From: Sphingomonas abaci
Lineage (GTDB): Bacteria; Pseudomonadota; Alphaproteobacteria; Sphingomonadales; Sphingomonadaceae
NCBI RefSeq assembly: GCF_014199625.1
Contig: NZ_JACHNY010000003.1
Span: 427,041 to 491,040, forward strand
Direction: 5' to 3'
Length of the DNA stretch: 64,000 nt
A program made the position numbers and the translations under genes. The notes below the pieces were generated by a model. That model was not told where the DNA came from. It was given only the letters and a program-made list of their open reading frames with translations, and ran no database searches. Positions 62,206 to 64,000 of this stretch are shown here, piece by piece. Position 1 is the first letter of the stretch. Each line of letters starts with the position of its first letter.

Positions 62206-62892
62206 ATGCCAAATCGTCTGGCATCCTATATCGATTCGATCCGGGCGCGCGATCCCGCGCCGCATAGCCGGCTGGAGATCCTGACCTATCCGGGCGTCTG
62301 GGCGCTGGCCGGCCACCGGATCGCGCATCGGCTGTACAAGGCGCGCTTCTTCCTGCTTGCCCGGATCGTCAACCACTGGACCCGGGCCTGGACCGCGATC
62401 GACATCCATCCCGGCGCGAAGATCGGACGCAACTTCTTCATCGACCACGGATTTGTCGTCATCGGCGAAACCGCGGAGATCGGCGACGACGTGACCATCT
62501 ACCAATGCGTGACGCTGGGCGGCACCAGCCCGGACAATGGCGTCGCCGGCAAGCGACACCCGACCGTGATGAACGGTGCGATCATCGGATCGGGCGCGCA
62601 GGTGCTGGGCCCGATCACGCTCGGGCCCCGCTCGCGGGTCGGCGCCAATGCGGTGGTGACGCGCGACGTGCCGGAGGGCGCGGTGATGGTCGGTATCCCG
62701 GCGCGCCCGACGATGGTCGAGGGCGGACAACAAGCGCCGCGCTTCGTTCCCTATGGCACGCCGTGCTCCGAGACGTTCGACCCGGTGACGCAGCGCACCG
62801 AACTGCTCCGCTGCGAGGTCGAGCAGCTCCGCCGCCGCCTCGACGCCTTGCTCGCCGACCAGCAGGGCGGGGACGAGCGCGATCGGGCCTGA
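62206..62892 (+). CDS. cysE: serine O-acetyltransferase
   Basis: Makes O-acetylserine for cysteine synthesis. The 228-residue, short (EpsC-type) enzyme has the N-terminal helical part (LEILTYPGVWALAGHRIAHRLYKARF) and a left-handed beta-helix with GRNFFIDHGFVVIGETAEIGDDVTIYQCVTLGG, including the catalytic His-Asp pair. A C-terminal tail of about 55 residues is charged and may bind the sulfhydrylase or differ in regulation. GGGGATT precedes the ATG. The stop overlaps the DUF2794 start by one base. Confidence 0.95.
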   Translation: MPNRLASYIDSIRARDPAPHSRLEILTYPGVWALAGHRIAHRLYKARFFLLARIVNHWTRAWTAIDIHPGAKIGRNFFIDHGFVVIGETAEIGDDVTIYQCVTLGGTSPDNGVAGKRHPTVMNGAIIGSGAQVLGPITLGPRSRVGANAVVTRDVPEGAVMVGIPARPTMVEGGQQAPRFVPYGTPCSETFDPVTQRTELLRCEVEQLRRRLDALLADQQGGDERDRA

Positions 62893-63230
62893 TGGGGGTC
62901 GTACCCTTCCCGCTGACCGGCGCCGGCCAGGTCGGATTCGAACGGGCCGAGTTGACCCGCATCCTGGACCTGTACGGTCGGATGGTCGCGGCGGGCCATT
63001 GGCGCGATTATGCGCTGGAGCTGGGGCGCGACGCGGCGGTCTTCTCCGCCTTTCGCCGCACCGCCGAGCGGCCCGAGGTGCGGATCGAGAAGCGGCCGGC
63101 CCTGCGCAACCGCCAGGGCATGTGGGCGCTGATCGGCGAAGCGGGTGCGGTGCTGAAGCGCGGGCACGAGCTTGGCCCGGTGCTGGCGCCGGTGGAGCGC
63201 CGGCTGATGAAGCTGGTGGACGGCGATTGA
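62892..63230 (+). CDS. DUF2794 domain protein
   Basis: A 112-residue soluble protein of a family restricted mostly to alphaproteobacteria. The core is FERAELTRILDLYGRMVAAGHWRDYALELGRDAAVFSAFRRTAERPEVRIEKRPALRNRQG. Its function is unknown. The ATG shares one base with the cysE stop (TGATG), so it is translated with cysE; I recall this pairing in other sphingomonads. Confidence 0.88.
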   Translation: MGVVPFPLTGAGQVGFERAELTRILDLYGRMVAAGHWRDYALELGRDAAVFSAFRRTAERPEVRIEKRPALRNRQGMWALIGEAGAVLKRGHELGPVLAPVERRLMKLVDGD

Positions 63231-63305
63231 CCGATGGCCCGCCCGGCGAAGGGCGGCGCGCGCCGGCAGCCGTCACCGGATAAAAAGCTGAATGGTTTGA
63301 ATGCG

Positions 63306-63908
63306 ATGAGTGCCGATGTAGAAGCGCCTCATGTGCCGATCCGAGCGCCGATCATGAGGCGCGACGCCCAAGTTCGCCGCGACGCCCTCCTGGATGCCGC
63401 AATGATCTGCTTCCGTCAGTCGGGCTATGGCATCGCGCTGGAGGATGTCGCGGCGGCGGCCGGAGTGGGGCGGGGTACGCTCTACCGCAACTTCAAGGAC
63501 CGGATGGCGCTGGTGCTGGCGGTGTTCGAGCGCGAGCTGCGGCGGATCGGCGAGCGGCTCGACCCGACGGGATCGCTGGACCAGGCGATCGCCACCATCG
63601 CGCTGGACGGGGCGGCGACCACGGCGCTGTTCCACCGGCTGGCGCTCGACCTGCCGCTCGATCCCGGGAACCGCCGTCACTTCGAGGCGCTGGCCGAACG
63701 GATGGCGGAGATGCTGCAACCGATCGTCGACCGCGCGCATGCGACGGGGCGGCTCGATCCGGCGATCGGGGCGCGACAGGTGGTGCTGGTCGTCCGCATG
63801 ATCAGCAACATCCTCCTCAAACATCAATCGCCCGAGGAGAAGCAGGCGGTGCTGGCGGAGTTGCTGGCGCTGCTCGACCATGGGCTGTTGCCGCGTCCGG
63901 TGAGCTAG
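63306..63908 (+). CDS. TetR/AcrR-family regulator with IS inserted at its stop codon
   Basis: A 200-residue regulator. The helix-turn-helix (about 22-70) has RRDALLDAAMICFRQSGYGIALEDVAAAAGVGRGTLYRNFKDRMAL. The ATG at 63306 is chosen; ATG at 63234 would add a basic, unconserved 24 residues over an AT-richer stretch that looks like a promoter. The stop TAG (63906-63908) is also the junction with the IS630 element, so the original C-terminus may have been altered. Confidence 0.85.
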   Translation: MSADVEAPHVPIRAPIMRRDAQVRRDALLDAAMICFRQSGYGIALEDVAAAAGVGRGTLYRNFKDRMALVLAVFERELRRIGERLDPTGSLDQAIATIALDGAATTALFHRLALDLPLDPGNRRHFEALAERMAEMLQPIVDRAHATGRLDPAIGARQVVLVVRMISNILLKHQSPEEKQAVLAELLALLDHGLLPRPVS

Positions 63909-64000
63909 AGCGTTTTCCGATCAGTCTGCATCGTATCCGGCTTTGGCGAAGTAGTTGGCACACTCCTGTGGCGAGTACAGGTCGAGGATGTGGCCGATGG
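63908..64000. mobile_element. left end of an IS630-family insertion sequence (cut by window)
   Basis: After the TA at 63906-63907 the sequence GAGCGTTTTCCGATCAG begins, looking like an IS terminal inverted repeat. IS630/Tc1-type elements insert at TA and duplicate it. The transposase C-terminus is read inward on the minus strand. The right end is outside the window. Confidence 0.75.
63921..64000 (-). CDS. IS630-family transposase, C-terminal end only
   Basis: The minus strand encodes the last 25 residues, ...ILDLYSPQECANYFAKAGYDAD, then TGA. The PxECxNYFxxxGY pattern is the typical end of IS630 transposases. The DDE catalytic part lies outside the window. Confidence 0.8.
   Translation of the reverse strand, partial: IGHILDLYSPQECANYFAKAGYDAD

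Overview
The window is a high-GC chromosomal segment of an alphaproteobacterium, almost certainly a member of the Sphingomonadaceae (Sphingomonas-like). The best single marker is a serine palmitoyltransferase (31797-33053) whose active-site residues line up with the known Sphingomonas enzyme, followed upstream by an acyl carrier protein and a CerR-like reductase: the start of bacterial sphingolipid synthesis. PEP-CTERM proteins, an EcfG-type general stress promoter, an SWFGD/DUF2171 protein, a split metH and OxyR with fasciclin proteins agree with this. No phage, plasmid or CRISPR is seen. The only mobile element is the end of an IS630-type insertion sequence at the right edge.

Layout. 1-9.6 kb: carbonic anhydrase coupled to a SulP anion transporter; J-domain and ferredoxin-like pair; sufE; TRIC channel and OPT transporter; homoserine dehydrogenase; 3-hydroxybutyrate dehydrogenase; zinc peptidase. 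9.6-16.2 kb: quinone-type reductase; a disordered SWFGD/DUF2171 protein behind an EcfG promoter; tRNA-Ala; MAPEG protein; and a tightly coupled minus-strand operon of two lipoproteins, an aldo/keto reductase, a CDF transporter and a secreted cysteine-motif protein. 16.2-21.9 kb: methionine cycle operon sahR-metF-metH(N)-metH(C) under a perfect palindromic operator. 22-29.5 kb: ppiD-trpE, tpiA, a lipoprotein and lptF-lptG. 29.8-34.2 kb: sphingolipid genes cerR-acp-spt with a hybrid histidine kinase downstream. 34.5-41.6 kb: housekeeping genes proB, obg, rplU-rpmA and hspQ with a TetR/metal hydrolase pair, a ClC channel and a GNAT. 41.7-50.8 kb: tRNA-Ser, threonine aldolase, a large MscS channel, an oxidoreductase, a glutamine amidotransferase, a GntR regulator with galM, and a PEP-CTERM protein. 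51.2-56.3 kb: uvsE, a TetR regulator with four matching operator sites, conserved hypothetical genes, two very small genes (41 and 55 codons), a radical SAM protein and a second PEP-CTERM protein. 56.3-64 kb: LplT-like transporter, pgsA-moaD-moaE, two fasciclin proteins, oxyR, TauE/SafE exporter, cysE, DUF2794, TetR and the IS630 end.

Regulatory signals stand out more than novel enzymes. They include the SahR operator/promoter, an exact EcfG promoter (GGAAC-N16-CGTT) plus two near matches, a four-site TetR regulon with two probable leaderless promoters, an 11-bp inverted repeat in front of a PEP-CTERM gene, and a dispersed REP-like palindrome family at three intergenic loci. Many genes are joined by 4-nt ATGA/GTGA or 1-nt TGATG overlaps, so translational coupling is common. 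Starts were chosen from ribosome binding sites, overlaps and family length; several begin with GTG or TTG.
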